Source: Zeugodacus cucurbitae
Taxonomy: Eukaryota; Arthropoda; Insecta; Diptera; Tephritidae
Direction: 5' to 3'
Assembly: GCF_028554725.1 (NCBI RefSeq)
Contig: NC_071670.1
Location: 56,760,501 to 56,824,500, forward strand
Length of the DNA stretch: 64,000 nucleotides
Part shown: one piece after another, positions 1 through 11,506 of the stretch
Numbering within the stretch: the stretch's first letter is position 1
Layout of the letters: each line of letters opens with the position of its first letter
Translations under genes and position numbers: made by a program
Notes under the pieces: model-generated
Told to the model about the DNA's origin: nothing
The model's database searches: none
What the model saw: the letters and a program-made list of their open reading frames with translations, nothing else

Positions 1-2181
1 CCTGCACAGTTATTTATTCATTCCTATTTGATTTAATATAATTCCAACCTCTTTAACTTAAAAAAAAATCACCATTCAAACATATTTATGCTAAAAATTA
101 AAAGCATTCGCCATTCACGCTGTGGGCATACAGGGCGTATACGCAATAAAAACAATCGTCGAACAATTCATCATAAATACAACAACAGCGAATGGAATGT
201 GACCAAAGGACAATAGCAAAGTAAAATAGCAAAGCAAATAAGCAGATATGTGGTCAAAACATTGTTGGTCTAATTTCCATAGCGTGACTAAGCGAAATTC
301 CGCTAGCTTTTAAGTTTGAAAGACAAAACGAGCGGATTAATGCTTTTTATGGAGTATCAAAGATTTTTCCTTTTTTGTGGCTATTTTCACAGTTATAACT
401 AAAAGTTGCGTTTAGCATTTTTGAGTGTGATTTATGTCAAACGCGTTAAGGGTATCATAGATCGTATGGAAATGAGATAGCAATAGGAAATTTTTGACAT
501 TTTTTATATAAGCTTATTTTGCAAGCAAATATTATTTTTTCTTATTCTTAATACGCATTTCTTACTTATACTCTTTTTTATAGAAATATATGTGTGACGT
601 ACGTGTTGGATTTCCGCTTCCCGGAAGGGCTATCGACATATCATGTGAAGCACATACACATATGTGTAATAGAAGCCTGTACACATAAGTATATATGTAT
701 GCATCTGCCAAGCTCATGTGGCTTTTCTATACACATAATGTATGCCAGTATTTCTGCCTATCTACCCCCATTGCTGACACTGACGAATCGCTGCCGCATC
801 GCTGCGTGACTTGCGACAGTTTGACTAATACTCATACCAAATCGGCGTGACAAATTTGGATTCAAAAACGCTGACAATAATTCATTGGGGTAAGTGGTTT
901 GAGCTAATCTCATATTTTACGCATGAAATCTTCATATTAATAAAACATAAAAATTTCTAAATTTATCACCAACACTGTAAAGTTTAGTCAAATTACGTTT
1001 TTAGTTAAAAAATTTTTTAATATTGATAGAATTGGTAATTAGAACAAATATGTTTACGAACTTAGTTCCCAAGTTTAAATTTTATTTTAATTCATCGAAG
1101 CAAAAAAGGGTCCGAAATCATCTTGCCTTTAAGTTTCTGTACATATAGCCGAAATGTTCTAACTGACTTGGGATTATCTACTTTAATAAATAATTTTTTT
1201 ATTTTCTTTGAAAGTATGATGAGATGCATCTCCAACTCAACGGTGGTGAGTCTCGATTAACTTTAATTCATATTGAGATAGTTATTGTCCATTTATGGTA
1301 TAATCAGGTTCTCCAACATAATGGAAATTATCTCATTTTGCTTTGATTGTCCAGCCTCTCCAATGGCTCTCTTCTTCATCTCTCACAATATTTTTTAACA
1401 TTCTTGCTCTCTCACACTCTCCGAATAACTCATATCTCCCCACCTCTTTCATTCGCTGTGACTCTTTGCCCGGTTCTCCCAATGTTTCACACTTCGGCGA
1501 TCTCATTATCTCACATCATCTGCTACTTTCCTGAGCCATCCCTCTCGGGATTCACCCCTGTGTGCCATTACATTTCACAATCGAAACAACATAGCGACGA
1601 CTTAACCACATTGACATTAACATCAACCCTTGAACCGCATTATTATTATTTTACTTTATCTTTGCTAATTCCATTCAATTAGAATTGCTAATCCTTTTGT
1701 ATGCGACTATTTGGCATTAAGTCAGACACTAACACACCCTTCACGTCTCGGGCAATGCAATTTGTAAGCAGCTTTGCATTCGCATTTGCAGTTTGCTGCA
1801 TTTACTGCAAGCATTTCGATTGACTGAAATTTCCCACACCCTGAACATCACTCAAGCTGCTTTGGCTTTCCTTGGCAGTGTTGCATTCAAATCGTACAGT
1901 TGCTTAGCAAGAATAGAAGTTGGCGGAACCCCTTCATTATTAAATAGCCTTTATTCGTAAATAGCCTGCTAACTAACGCCTTTAATTCATCAAGACATTT
2001 CTAATCATGTCTAAATGTCAGCTGGCAAGGAATCAAAAAAATAGACAAGGAACCGTAATACCAAATAAAGTAAAATAACGTAAAATCAGCTACTTTGAAA
2101 TAACCAAAAAAAAATTCGAATAATTACCGTAGAGCCCAAGAGTAATGGACCATGGATCTCGAAAACTTTTCTTTAATTTCT
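1..2181. other. AT-rich non-coding stretch
   Basis: No reading frame here resembles a protein. The sequence is unique-looking, AT-rich DNA. Between about 1340 and 1680 the plus strand becomes pyrimidine-rich (CT clusters such as TCTTCATCTCTCAC), which lowers stop density and creates two short open frames of biased composition. About 1700-1900 has somewhat higher GC with repeated GCATTTGCA-like words. I see no RNA gene or transposon ends. Confidence 0.6.
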
Positions 2182-2194
2182 ACTCCAAATAAAG
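2182..2194. repeat. Target-site duplication, left copy
   Basis: The 13-base word ACTCCAAATAAAG occurs here and again, identical, at 2805-2817. The two copies exactly bracket a retrotransposon 3' end, so this is read as the target-site duplication made on insertion. Confidence 0.8.
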
Positions 2195-2804
2195 GACAAG
2201 CTTGCAAGGGAGGGTACCCTAGCTACATTGACGTCGGATGGGAGCGCGTTGGTATGGTCCATCTGCGCAAGAGCGCTGGACATGCAGACTACGCATGAGT
2301 TCGTCAAACGCTGGTAAACAACCAACACTTGTGCAGTGGCGAGGTCCTTTTGGCCCTCTGTGGAGCGCAAGAGGTCGTCTCAACTGTTTTCTCTGGGCAA
2401 GGTCCATCTCAGCGCGTTCATTAGTGTGCTTACTGGACATTGTCCAATGGCTACCCATGCGTTGAGACTTGGGATCGTGGCTGACGCAAGTTGACAAAGC
2501 TGTATTGAGGAAGGTGACGTAGAATCATCTAAGCATTTCCTTCACCATTTTTTTTTTTTTTTTTTGCAAGACTGCGGTTGAAACACCTCGGAAGGCCCTT
2601 TTTCGGCGATTCAAGCGAATTAGCTGGAATCGACATTAGCCGTCTAAAGAAATTCGTAACGGATTCCAAGCGTTTTGCTGAATCTTAATGGTCGTTGATC
2701 CAAAGGGAGTTTTACTGGCATCACAATGGATAGGGCTCTAAGCTGTCTAAGTGAAATCTTCTGTGTTTTTGCAGAGATCTGCCTACAAACCTAACCTAAC
2801 CCTA
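2195..2804 (+). pseudogene. 5'-truncated I-group non-LTR retrotransposon (end of ORF2)
   Basis: This is the dead 3' end of a non-LTR retrotransposon polyprotein, read on the plus strand. It begins inside the RNase H domain (DKLAREGT, the tail of the usual ADxLAxxGT motif). It continues through a linker with FWPSVERKRS and LTGHCPMATHALRLG, then a C-terminal zinc-knuckle region of the pattern C-x2-C-x10-H-x4-C, then a short tail ending with RFAES and a stop near 2690. The 3' untranslated part ends in AACCTAACC repeats. It is broken: a TAA stop follows KRW near 2311, the first knuckle cysteine is a TGA (2492-2494), and the last cysteine is replaced by a 17-T run (2549-2565) that shifts the frame. 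Perfect 13-bp duplications flank it. I-group (I, LOA, R1-type) assignment rests on RNase H being present upstream of this tail; the exact clade is uncertain. Confidence 0.85.
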
Positions 2805-2817
2805 ACTCCAAATAAAG
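2805..2817. repeat. Target-site duplication, right copy
   Basis: Identical to 2182-2194. It directly follows the AACCTAACCCTA tail of the retroelement. Confidence 0.8.
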
Positions 2818-3039
2818 ATAGTCCTACACACAAATCACATCTTTGAACCACCCTTCCATTTGTATCATCAAATTTTGCTACTCGCCACTTGTAGCAAATT
2901 TTCATTAACTCACTTCCACTTAGAGAAACTGGAAAGTTCATCACTTTCACAAACAATTTGCAATTTCAGCACATTTTTGACAAAACACAAACAAAATTAA
3001 TAAAATAAGAAAGAGCATCAACCAAGAGACACTGTCAAT

Positions 3040-3250
3040 TTACATACTAGGTCAAGTCAGGCGCGTTCACGCTCTTACGCACCGCGACAGTAACCTGACC
3101 GACGCCCCGCAGGCATAATAAGCGCCGTGTCACTCATACGCCCGTCCTTCCGTCCATTCGCCATGCAAATAATGACGCCTTAAATAGCCGCTGGGCATAA
3201 AGGCACTAACGGCAACTGGTGCTGGTAAGTGTCATGACCCGAAAACTTGG
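3040..3250. promoter_or_regulatory. Candidate regulatory island with POU octamer
   Basis: A GC-richer island within AT-rich DNA. It contains a perfect octamer ATGCAAAT (3163-3170) running straight into AATGA, a common POU plus homeodomain arrangement, and several CG-containing words (GCGCGTT, GACGCC, GCGCCG). There is no long open frame. The regulatory role is inferred only from composition and motif. Confidence 0.3.
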
Positions 3251-5327
3251 CCGCCAATTACACGTTAATTTTTGACTTGACACTTTCATCGCACGCTTCC
3301 CCGCACTCGCCACATTTTGCTTATTATTCATCTTTTCTGGTCATTTGTTGGCAATTGACAATTTTCGCAATAACTTTGTGGTTTATTAAAATTTTAGTAC
3401 ATACCGTAATTGCCGTGCCACGTAAGAAGGGTGGGGTAAGTGAAAAGCTTGATGGATGCATGCGCCAAATGTCAAAGGGTCAAGTTGACAGCGCAAAAAC
3501 TTCTGAATGAAGCAATAAGATAAACGTTGCGAAACAGTTGTCAGTGTTAAGATATAAAAACGATGATAGTAGTCAATTGAAGAATTCTTATTCACGCAGG
3601 AATGATGTTCACTTTGTAACGCAGCTTCGAGGATAACCTGTAGGAAAATTTTTGAAAGAATTTACAGTGCGATAGTAGTTCTTCAAAACTATCGAACAGA
3701 TTTGCTTCAATGTGATCGTTTAAGAAATCATACCGACCAAAAAAAAATCTATATTATATTGGTATCCTAAGACACTTACTGTCAGCTCATTGAACAACGA
3801 TACATCATCCAGAATTGCCTGATTCATCTTCTCATAAAAAATGATAAAGTTTGTTCTCTCAAATGAAAACATTCCACACTTCTCTCACCACGCCCTAATT
3901 TTTCTCCAAAAATATATAAATATCTCACTGCAATCTAAGCAGTTAAAACTCGTGCTTGTCGAAAGAATAGTGACCGCATTGAGCCAGATACTCAAGTTCC
4001 GATTGAAAACTACTGAGTTCATGATTCAGTGTATATTGATATCGAAGTGGATCATTAGACTCGGAAACAGTCAAAACAATGGGACTCATAAAACTATGAA
4101 CCGCCCTCAATAGAAATCAACCAAAAAATACAAAGGTCGATCCTCGAGGTATAGACTATTTATCGAAAGAAGAACCAGGAGAATCCATTTCGGAACTCCG
4201 GAACCCGTGTCCTTCACAAAGCCCATCTCTGAATGAGAAGTTTGTTAGGTATGATTTTGCGGCATGTTAACTTCTTAAAATTTTGGATTACAGGAGCAGA
4301 TAAAGTTCATGCATCTCATCAAGAGAGTAGATCCCGCCTTCAACTTTTCCTTCAAACAAAAATCCGGTACCCGCTTAATCGCAGTTGGGTAAAGTCTGAT
4401 GATCTATATATATTAGTTCTCAATATTTGTATTTGGTGGAACTATAAAACAAACCGTTATTTGGAGAGAGAGAAATATGGAAATAGAAAAGAGAGTATAA
4501 CCAAGCTCATACGAAACCTCAACATTTCCAACAGGCCCAACTGTTGACTTTTGTAAAATCACTTGACATTCGCCATTTCTACTACATTGTTGTGTTCCAT
4601 TTGCTGTTGTAGCTGCTCATTACCAGCAAGTGTCGAAAATGTACACTCTTACAATTCCACTGTCACAATGTGTCGAAACTCAATTTTTGTTCTTGTTTTT
4701 ATTTTACATTGAAAACTTTTTCGCGTGCGTTTTATTACAGTTTTGCCATTTTTATATTCAGTTTTCTTTGCAATTTTCAGCATGCATTATGTCTCCAGCA
4801 GCCCTCCGCACTAAGCACGTCATTTCGCATTTATTCCACTACTTGTTTTCCCTCATCTTCAGTTGCTCTTGTGTATATTTCACTTTGATTGTCCCTAACA
4901 AGCTGTCAACTGGTATCGCATAAAATTTTGTTATACCTCTCTCAATTAAAGCGTAATAGTTGTCCTTTAGAAGCGTCAGTGTTTTACAAGTGCTCACTAT
5001 GGCTGCCATAATAATATTATTTTTGTACACATAACATGAAGGGTGAGCGCACATTTTTTGACTGGCACTTGACGCCGAATAACGGTGGTAATTCAATCTT
5101 CATGATAATTACCCGCATAATATGCTTTACTAAGTGATGTGACGGATGTTAATGGTAGAGACCACAATGTGTATGATATTCTGTTGACTTTAGACCAGAT
5201 GGAGCACAGGAAGCTCATAATACCGGCTAAATCGGTTGGAACTAGGAAAGTGGTAGAACACTGAGTAAGGATGAGTCTTAAAAATGTAAATAATTTCCAT
5301 CTCGCGTCTAAATATGGTTTCGGGCAT

Positions 5328-5472
5328 TCTCTTCGGTGCTTCTAAGAGAAAAAAAAAACATATAATAGGGCTTCATTGGACTGGAACTCGGGTACTCCTT
5401 TGGTACTTCTGAGAGAAAAATCAATCTAACTGAGTTTCAGTGGACTGAGAGCCTCTGCGGGTACTGATAGAT
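5328..5472. repeat. Small diverged tandem duplication
   Basis: Two units of about 73 bases share GGTRCTTCTRAGAGAAAA at the start and CTTCATTGGACTG or TTTCAGTGGACTG followed by CGGGTACT at the end. No coding potential. Confidence 0.5.
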
Positions 5473-6189
5473 ACAGACACTGTTCAGAGTTTAACAATTT
5501 TCTTGGAACCTCAATATAATGGATTGCTTTCTTAACTTGTGACTTGCTGTAAGGTCAACTTGTAAGAGCCATGGATTACCAGTGATTCTAAAACAAAAGA
5601 TTATTTATTTTTCGTGAGATCTAATAAGGTAGTCTTCTTCTCTTCCCTCGCTTTTGCGCTTCTCTAAACCGATCAAAACTGGAATTCGTTCCGAATCCCA
5701 AAGTTGAAGGAAATGCCATTAAATTTTGGATTTATGCTACACACACCTCATGTTCTTTTACGTTATAACAGGCCTTTAGATGGGTCCATCCATCACTTGA
5801 TTAACAACTAACTGATATATAATTTTACTAAAGTCGTCAAAAAAGTATTCCGGACCAGCCGTATTATACAGGGAATCGGTAGGTGTGGAACAACCCTGTT
5901 CTATCTGATGTTTTTAATAAGTAGAAACATAGCCGAATAGCTTTCAAGAACGAAATTGGGTTATAAGATTTACCGAGATTACTTGTTCTATATGAGATTG
6001 AGGTGTACTCTCACTTGGAGAAGAATATATCATCGTATCTTCGAAAACTTGAAACAGTTATTTTCAATAGCTTTTGATCCCAAGCCTTTAACTCTGATAG
6101 AGAGAGGTCCCAATAAGTGATGAAACTTCAATACCCCCCAACTGCATTCAATCTTGAGAATTATGATGTAAAAGCTTCTCTCAGGCTAC

Positions 6190-6960
6190 ATATTTCCATC
6201 ATTTAAAATTAATAAGCCGCTTAAATGTTGTTAGCTGTTGACTGCAGCTGATTGACACAAAGTAATAGTGCTCTCCGTAGTGGAATATTAAGTTTATAGC
6301 ATTCCACACTATGCGTTCCTCGCCGCCGCGTTCATAATTAATGAATTCACGTCAAGTGTTTCGAAATTAGCTAGTTAAAGTTTTTGCTTGTCGTTAATGA
6401 CTAGCAGTAATACTGAGAATCCAACGAAATTAATTGGCAACAATGACACAAACAAAAAGTGCCGATTCAACAGCGTGCGATTAAAATCAGCTGGCGACGC
6501 GGCACACCTGTTTGCAGCAAGAAGTCAAAAGCGTTAGGCAACATTTAATTCCAAAAGGGAATCACAGCCTTCACCAGTTGGCTAAGTGAAATATCATTAC
6601 TCCTTACACATCTCAATCGCATGCTGCCTGCCGCAGCTAATGACTGCTAAGCGGCGTGATATCTGCTGCCAACCGTTTCTCATCGTCTGCGTGTTGATGA
6701 GCGACAGTTTTTCGCTTACGGTGCTTTAATGAAGATTATAATTACAGGAATGCTTTAACGGTAAATGTCACAGACAGCTAAGCGACATCAGTCTTGCGGG
6801 TGCTTAGATAAAGCGGCAGAAATATGCCACTTGTTAAAACAGCGCAAAAGCACAGTTAATTATTAGCATCGTCATATTTGTTAAAGTGGTTTGAGTAAAA
6901 TACCTTAGCGAATAAACTCAAAAGGCGCAACTTGCAAAAGGCAGCAATTGTGAGGGAATA
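6190..6960. promoter_or_regulatory. Candidate cis-regulatory module
   Basis: About 750 bases with higher complexity than the surroundings. Visible words are homeodomain cores in clusters (ATAATTAATGAATT near 6335, AAATTAATTGG near 6427), SOX-like AACAATG, FOX-like AAACAAA, E-box CAGCTG, and TEAD-like AGGAATG near 6748. There is no open frame or splice structure. This is only a pattern-based suggestion. Confidence 0.3.
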
Positions 6961-7323
6961 ATATATACATACAAACATATAATATGAGAGTCCACCTTTC
7001 CCACAAACAACGTCGTCAATTAGGAATTATTTAATTTTCATCAACATTTCTTATCGCCCTTTGGCCACTCTGAATTGCTTAGACTGTAAAAGGAAATTTT
7101 AATTCAACTCGAGATGGACTGGTAATCGTCAAAGCTTTGAACTTTCCCTTTAATACACTGCTTTTATAAGTTAATGACTTTAAGTTCAATTCCGAGAAAT
7201 TTTAATTGATTAAAATAGAGATATTTTCTTATGGAAAAACTCTTTTGGTTTTGAACAAACTGAAACAGAAATTTATTGTTATTGAATATGGTCGATAGGG
7301 TGGTATCTCACAGAGTTCTTCAA

Positions 7324-7327
7324 TTAA
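7324..7327. repeat. TTAA target site, left
   Basis: TTAA sits immediately outside the inverted repeat of the element at 7328-8581, matching TTAA at 8582-8585. TTAA duplication is the signature of piggyBac-family insertion. Confidence 0.65.
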
Positions 7328-7509
7328 GGGGTTAGGGATAGTCAGAGACACGAAAAAATTAGAATTAGAAATCATGTTATTTTACAAAAGTAATAATATG
7401 GCATTATTACACAATATTTTTACTCGAAGTCACGAAAATTTAATTTCCAAAGTCATGGCTGTTTGTGTTGAAAAAAAAGGTCCGTGCGGTCATAAGTCCT
7501 TTAAAATCA

Positions 7510-7517
7510 ATCGGATA
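7510..7517. repeat. Target-site duplication, left copy
   Basis: ATCGGATA here matches 8120-8127 and brackets the nested retroelement. Confidence 0.7.
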
Positions 7518-8119
7518 GGTTAGGTTAGGTTAAGTGGCTGTCAAATGACGCACCTAGACCTTTGGGAGGCCCATTGTGATACCACTGGGACTGAGATCCC
7601 TCACACTGTCGAGTCATCATTGAACTACCCTGTGGTCCTGACAAAGTGAAAAAGTTCGCACAATTTGACATGAGCAACTTCACCCACATCCTCGAGAAAA
7701 CCGCGTCCAATGGTTGCGATTCTTTTTCTGTACAGAGCCTTGCATCCCCAAAGAAGGTGTGTAATCGTTTCTTCCTCTTCTTCTTCTTGGCAGCTCCTGC
7801 AGTAATCATTGAAAGGTAGCCACAGTCTGCTGGCGTGTCTCCCAATCAGACAGTGTCCCGTTAACACCCCTATAAGGGTTCTTGTATCATTCCTCTTAAA
7901 TTTCAATAAGCGACAAGTACGGAGCAAGTCGTTACTTGTTTCCATTGTGATTCAGCCATATCTACTGCATGTTTATCGATTAAGTATTTGCAGATTGCCA
8001 GAGGTATATAGATTGCCTCTTTATCGGCCTCCAACTGCAGTGTGGTGCCCAATCTGGCTAGTTCGTCTGCAACACAGTTCCCATGGATGTCACTATGTCC
8101 TAGGACCCATTGTAGGTGT
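7518..8119 (-). pseudogene. 5'-truncated I-group non-LTR retrotransposon, nested in a MITE
   Basis: On the minus strand this starts within RNase H (WVLGHSDIHGN then ADELARLGTT, the last conserved block of the domain). After a frameshift near 7940 it continues as a 106-residue frame (7945 down to 7625) with LIGVLTGHCLIGRHA and a zinc knuckle C-x2-C-x10-H-x4-C (CRSC, then six E residues from a TTC repeat, then H and C). The stop is at about 7625, followed by a 3' tail whose end reads AACCTAACCTAACC on the minus strand. Eight-base duplications flank it. It is related in layout to the copy at 2195-2804 but clearly diverged from it. Other short frames here are shadows of this relic. Confidence 0.85.
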
Positions 8120-8127
8120 ATCGGATA
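8120..8127. repeat. Target-site duplication, right copy
   Basis: ATCGGATA, identical to 7510-7517. Confidence 0.7.
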
Positions 8128-8581
8128 AGAAAAATTAGTTTTATAAATAGATAATCCTGGGCTGGATCAAAACCTTTTTTTTCAAAAATTTACAAAATGG
8201 TGGCAACCGAAAATTTTTTGTAGATTTTCAGGAAAAATCTACAGTTAATTGGTCTTAATAAATCGTAATTTTTGGAAAAATTAGCCCAGTGTTATTTTGT
8301 ATTCTAAAAGCTGTAGAAATTACATTAAAATCTGCTGAGCGGTTTTCGAGTTACAGTTGTCTCCAGTTCAAAAAACAGTTGTCTCCAGTTTTGAGAAAAC
8401 GCATTTAAAGTTTCACACTAGCGTTTTGGAGTGCCCGAGCGCTCTTTGCTATTTGTCAAATAACTCGAAAAGTAATTATGGGATCAACTTTCAAATTGTC
8501 TGTGAATATTTTTAAGTTATTACACTTAAGGAAAATGAAAAAAAAAATGATTTTTTGAAAAACCTGACTACCCCTAACCCC

Positions 8582-8585
8582 TTAA
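8582..8585. repeat. TTAA target site, right
   Basis: Matches 7324-7327 and abuts the right inverted repeat. Confidence 0.65.
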
Positions 8586-9336
8586 AAAAGTAAAGTAAAA
8601 AAAGAAATATTGCTTCTACTTTTTTAAAAACGTATTCTTCTCTCGATATAACAAAAATTGCTTCAGTGTTATGTTGAAGAAGTAGCCATATGCTTAAGAG
8701 CGAACAAACTAACGGATTATATTCGATCGGTTTCGATTTCCACTACACGTTCTATTCATAAAATATGTTCTTTTCAAAACTCAGTTGTTTGGCATTCGTC
8801 AGCTCCCGTTCACCAAATTCGATCAAGGTTGTATTGTAATTGCTTTGATTGATTTGATGAAACTTTACTCAATGCTTTCGACAGCAGGAATTGTAGGTAT
8901 TAGAACCCAATATTTGATATATTTAAGACCCATCTTTAGTTTATATCTAGACGAACTTAAAACTTATATTTCTGTATTAACAATCTCATTCGTTTCCGAG
9001 AATTAGATATATTAATCTCTAAATACATTTTCAAAGTACGTACTAATAATTATCCCAACTCTGTTTATGCTTCCATTGTGAATTTGCTGAAACTATTTAT
9101 ATTTTTGTATGTGAAAAATTAATATCCGTCACAAACTATTTAAATATTCCGATATTAAATAACTAGTGAAAGGCATATGCAACTCATTTTATACCATCCA
9201 ATTTACTACCTAATTAAGAACAGTCTTTAATTAATTGAATATGTGTCTATGTCATAGTAGCAAAGCATTCAGCCAACCTATGATAAACTATTGTAGACAA
9301 TAATAAATATGAAATTTGCTTTTAAACTAATACTAA
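8586..9336. other. AT-rich non-coding stretch
   Basis: Nothing recognisable. Two short open frames (8658-8852 and 8785-9006) have no domain signature. Confidence 0.5.
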
Positions 9337-9930
9337 ACAAGTAAGAAGGTGTTGAATTCGAGGGCAACCGAATATTTAATACTCTAGGAAATAGTCAGAC
9401 CTTTAATACATATAAACTAGGCGAACTTGTGAACCCTGAAACTAAATCTTCTATATATATTAGGTATATGACGGAGAAGGAAGCCAATGAACAGGGTTCA
9501 GAACGGAGTTCTAGGCAAAATGGGCGTGGTTAATTCTATTTCGCTCTCTTTCGAATTGTGCAAAGTAGACGTAATTTGAATGTTATAAACCGAATTTGGC
9601 TTAAATCGGTCGAGTAGTTTGTGAGATTATGAAAGGTTTCTCAAAAGTGGGCGTGGCAACAGTCATTAAGTGATTTTAGAGAGAACTGACATAAATCTTA
9701 TATAATCTCCTTGGCGTTATTCGTTAGAGAAATATCACTTCCTGAATAGATTCGTAATGGTTCAATGAAAGGTGGGCGTGGTTACTTCCAGATTTCCCTC
9801 ATTATCAAAAAATTGGAATATATTCCGATTATTTATAAATTTATATAACTCTGTATCCATCACTATTAGTTTTGCACCTTTTGGTGAACAAAACTGTTAA
9901 ACCCCGAGCAACATGTAGCGAGTGTATAAT
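9337..9930 (+). repeat. Hairpin-ended dispersed repeat, copy 1 (diverged)
   Basis: Begins AACAAGTAAGAAGG, followed by an imperfect hairpin word with AACCGAA and TTAATACTCTAG. It ends GAGCAACATGTAGCGAGTGTATAATA. The same start and end words occur at 62511-63955, and the family also lies at 61110-61942 and 37103-38093 (reversed). Inside are GGGCGTGG words shared with the other copies. It is the shortest and most diverged copy. No open frame. Confidence 0.6.
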
Positions 9931-10761
9931 AAACTACAAATGCATAGTGCAGCTGTATATGGTATTATAAATAAACTAATTTGTGCGCTCAAACATATTT
10001 TTAACACAACATGACGGATGTCAAACTGCCGATGTGGTTGATTTGACATCGACATATTGCCGTGCTCATTATATTACAATATTTATGCGAGAGCGATGCA
10101 TGTGCAGGCGCTAAGCGAGCGCTGTGAATATGAAACCGCGCTGAAAGCCGATCTGTGCAATTTGTGCATTTGCATATTCAATAAAAATTAATACCATGCA
10201 ATTCAAGCGAAAAATATTACGGACTATCATATACATACATACATACATACTTGTATATAAATATCAGTTCAATTGTGCGCCGGAAATTAACTCGAAAAGC
10301 CTGCGGTGGCTCAGTCAACCAAACGTTCGTGCATCAAAACTTGCAAATATGATGCGCTAATAATTTTAATTTGTTGAGCAAAACTGCAATGACACAAGCA
10401 CAACAGACAAAATATGACTGTTCATATATTTCTATTTGCAGCAATACCCTAAAATATTGAATTGGTTTTAGCAACCTAATTGGAGCGACTTCTATAGCAG
10501 CCCAGTGGTAGAATGTGAGAACAAAATTTAATATGGATAGTGAATATCAAAATGCAAACCCTCTTAAAATATATTTATGGCCTCTAGCTTCATCTGCAGT
10601 GTTTCAATATTTTATCCACTAGTTTACTTCAAACTTTCAAACAGTTGGCAACCATTAAACTTTTAATTCTGTTTTAGGCGTTAGTAAAGTCCAAAAATAT
10701 AATAAAATCTTTCCTTCTTCAATTTCTTTGTCGACGATTTTAATACCGTTCCTATATTCGA
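9931..10761. other. Non-coding stretch
   Basis: GC rises between 10010 and 10200 (GCGCTAAGCGAGCGCTG, and TTTGCATATTCAAT near 10170, which is octamer-like). No gene is seen. Confidence 0.45.
10231..10250. repeat. (ATAC)n microsatellite
   Basis: Five uninterrupted ATAC units. Confidence 0.9.
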
Positions 10762-11010
10762 GGGTTGCCACCTGTTCAATATTTTTATTTAGTAAGGTTG
10801 ATAAGATAAATGAATAATTATAATACATACACCATTGGCTTTAAGCTAAAAGAAAACTTGCAATAATTTCTTTTCTAGGGTTGCCACCTGTTAAGTTATT
10901 TTATTGAAGAAAAACAAAAATAATACATGTATTAATATTGGTTGCCAGTTAAATAGGCTTAACAGAGATTTCCTTAAAAAAAATTGTAGGAAGGGTTGCC
11001 ACCTTTTTTG
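10762..11010 (+). repeat. Diverged tandem array marked by GGGTTGCCACCT
   Basis: GGGTTGCCACCT occurs at 10762, 10878 and 10993, at about 115-base spacing. A shortened GGTTGCCAG lies at 10940. The words are near-identical while the AT-rich spacers have diverged. A second array of the same word is at 41070-41320. There is no coding content. Confidence 0.65.
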
Positions 11011-11506
11011 AAAATAAATAAATAATTTAATAAATTAGAAAGTTTGACTAGGACTTAAAAAAGGCATAAAATATACTAAAAGTTTAATTTACTAAAATTG
11101 GGAGACAGAGCTTTTCTTCGCAGGGTTATTATTGAAAAATAGTAATATGTATAGGAGTTTATAAAGCAATCTTTACAATATGTTTTTTTGCAATAATTTG
11201 ACGGGCAATATTTTGGTATAATTTATGTTAAATTTAATAATACATTAAAGTATCACATTTCAATGGCTACCGGCACATTAACTGCAATGCACAGTGGAAC
11301 AAAATAAAAAAAATGGGAAAAAAATGATATTTTTTTTTAATGGTACCAGCAGATTTTAACGTAACCACTATATGAATGCTGAGCTTTTTCCACATTTTTC
11401 TCTCTGACAAAATTTTTTTATGAGTAATACTCCATTCAACTCAAATACGGCGTCGTATACTTAACTAGCTCTTCGACGGACTGTCAAATTTACTAGGTGA
11501 CAATTA
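11011..11506. other. AT-rich non-coding stretch
   Basis: Nothing recognisable up to the mariner end. Confidence 0.5.

Larger units (their letters stand above)
2818..7323. other. Non-coding stretch with regulatory-looking islands
   Basis: No credible gene. Short open frames at 3247-3510, 3841-4113, 4233-4547 and 4630-4923 have no recognisable domains and ordinary AT-rich composition. Two GC-richer islands (3.03-3.26 and 6.2-6.9 kb) and one small tandem duplication (5.33-5.47 kb) are listed separately. The rest is unique AT-rich DNA. Confidence 0.55.
7328..8581. mobile_element. piggyBac-like MITE, interrupted by a retroelement
   Basis: The left end reads GGGGTTAGGGATAGTCAG and the right end, reverse-complemented, reads GGGGTTAGGGGTAGTCAG. 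This is an 18-base terminal inverted repeat with one mismatch. TTAA lies just outside both ends. Subtracting the nested insertion and its duplicated site leaves about 640 bases with no transposase frame, so it is a non-autonomous element that would need a piggyBac-type transposase in trans. The piggyBac assignment rests on TTAA and on ends starting with a G run; no internal coding evidence supports it. Confidence 0.65.

Noticed and set aside
7518..7533. TTAGG-like telomere repeats (GGTTAGGTTAGGTT)
   Set aside because: They are the 3' tail of the minus-strand retroelement; the same AACCTAACC tail ends the copy at 2804. Flies do not use TTAGG telomeres.
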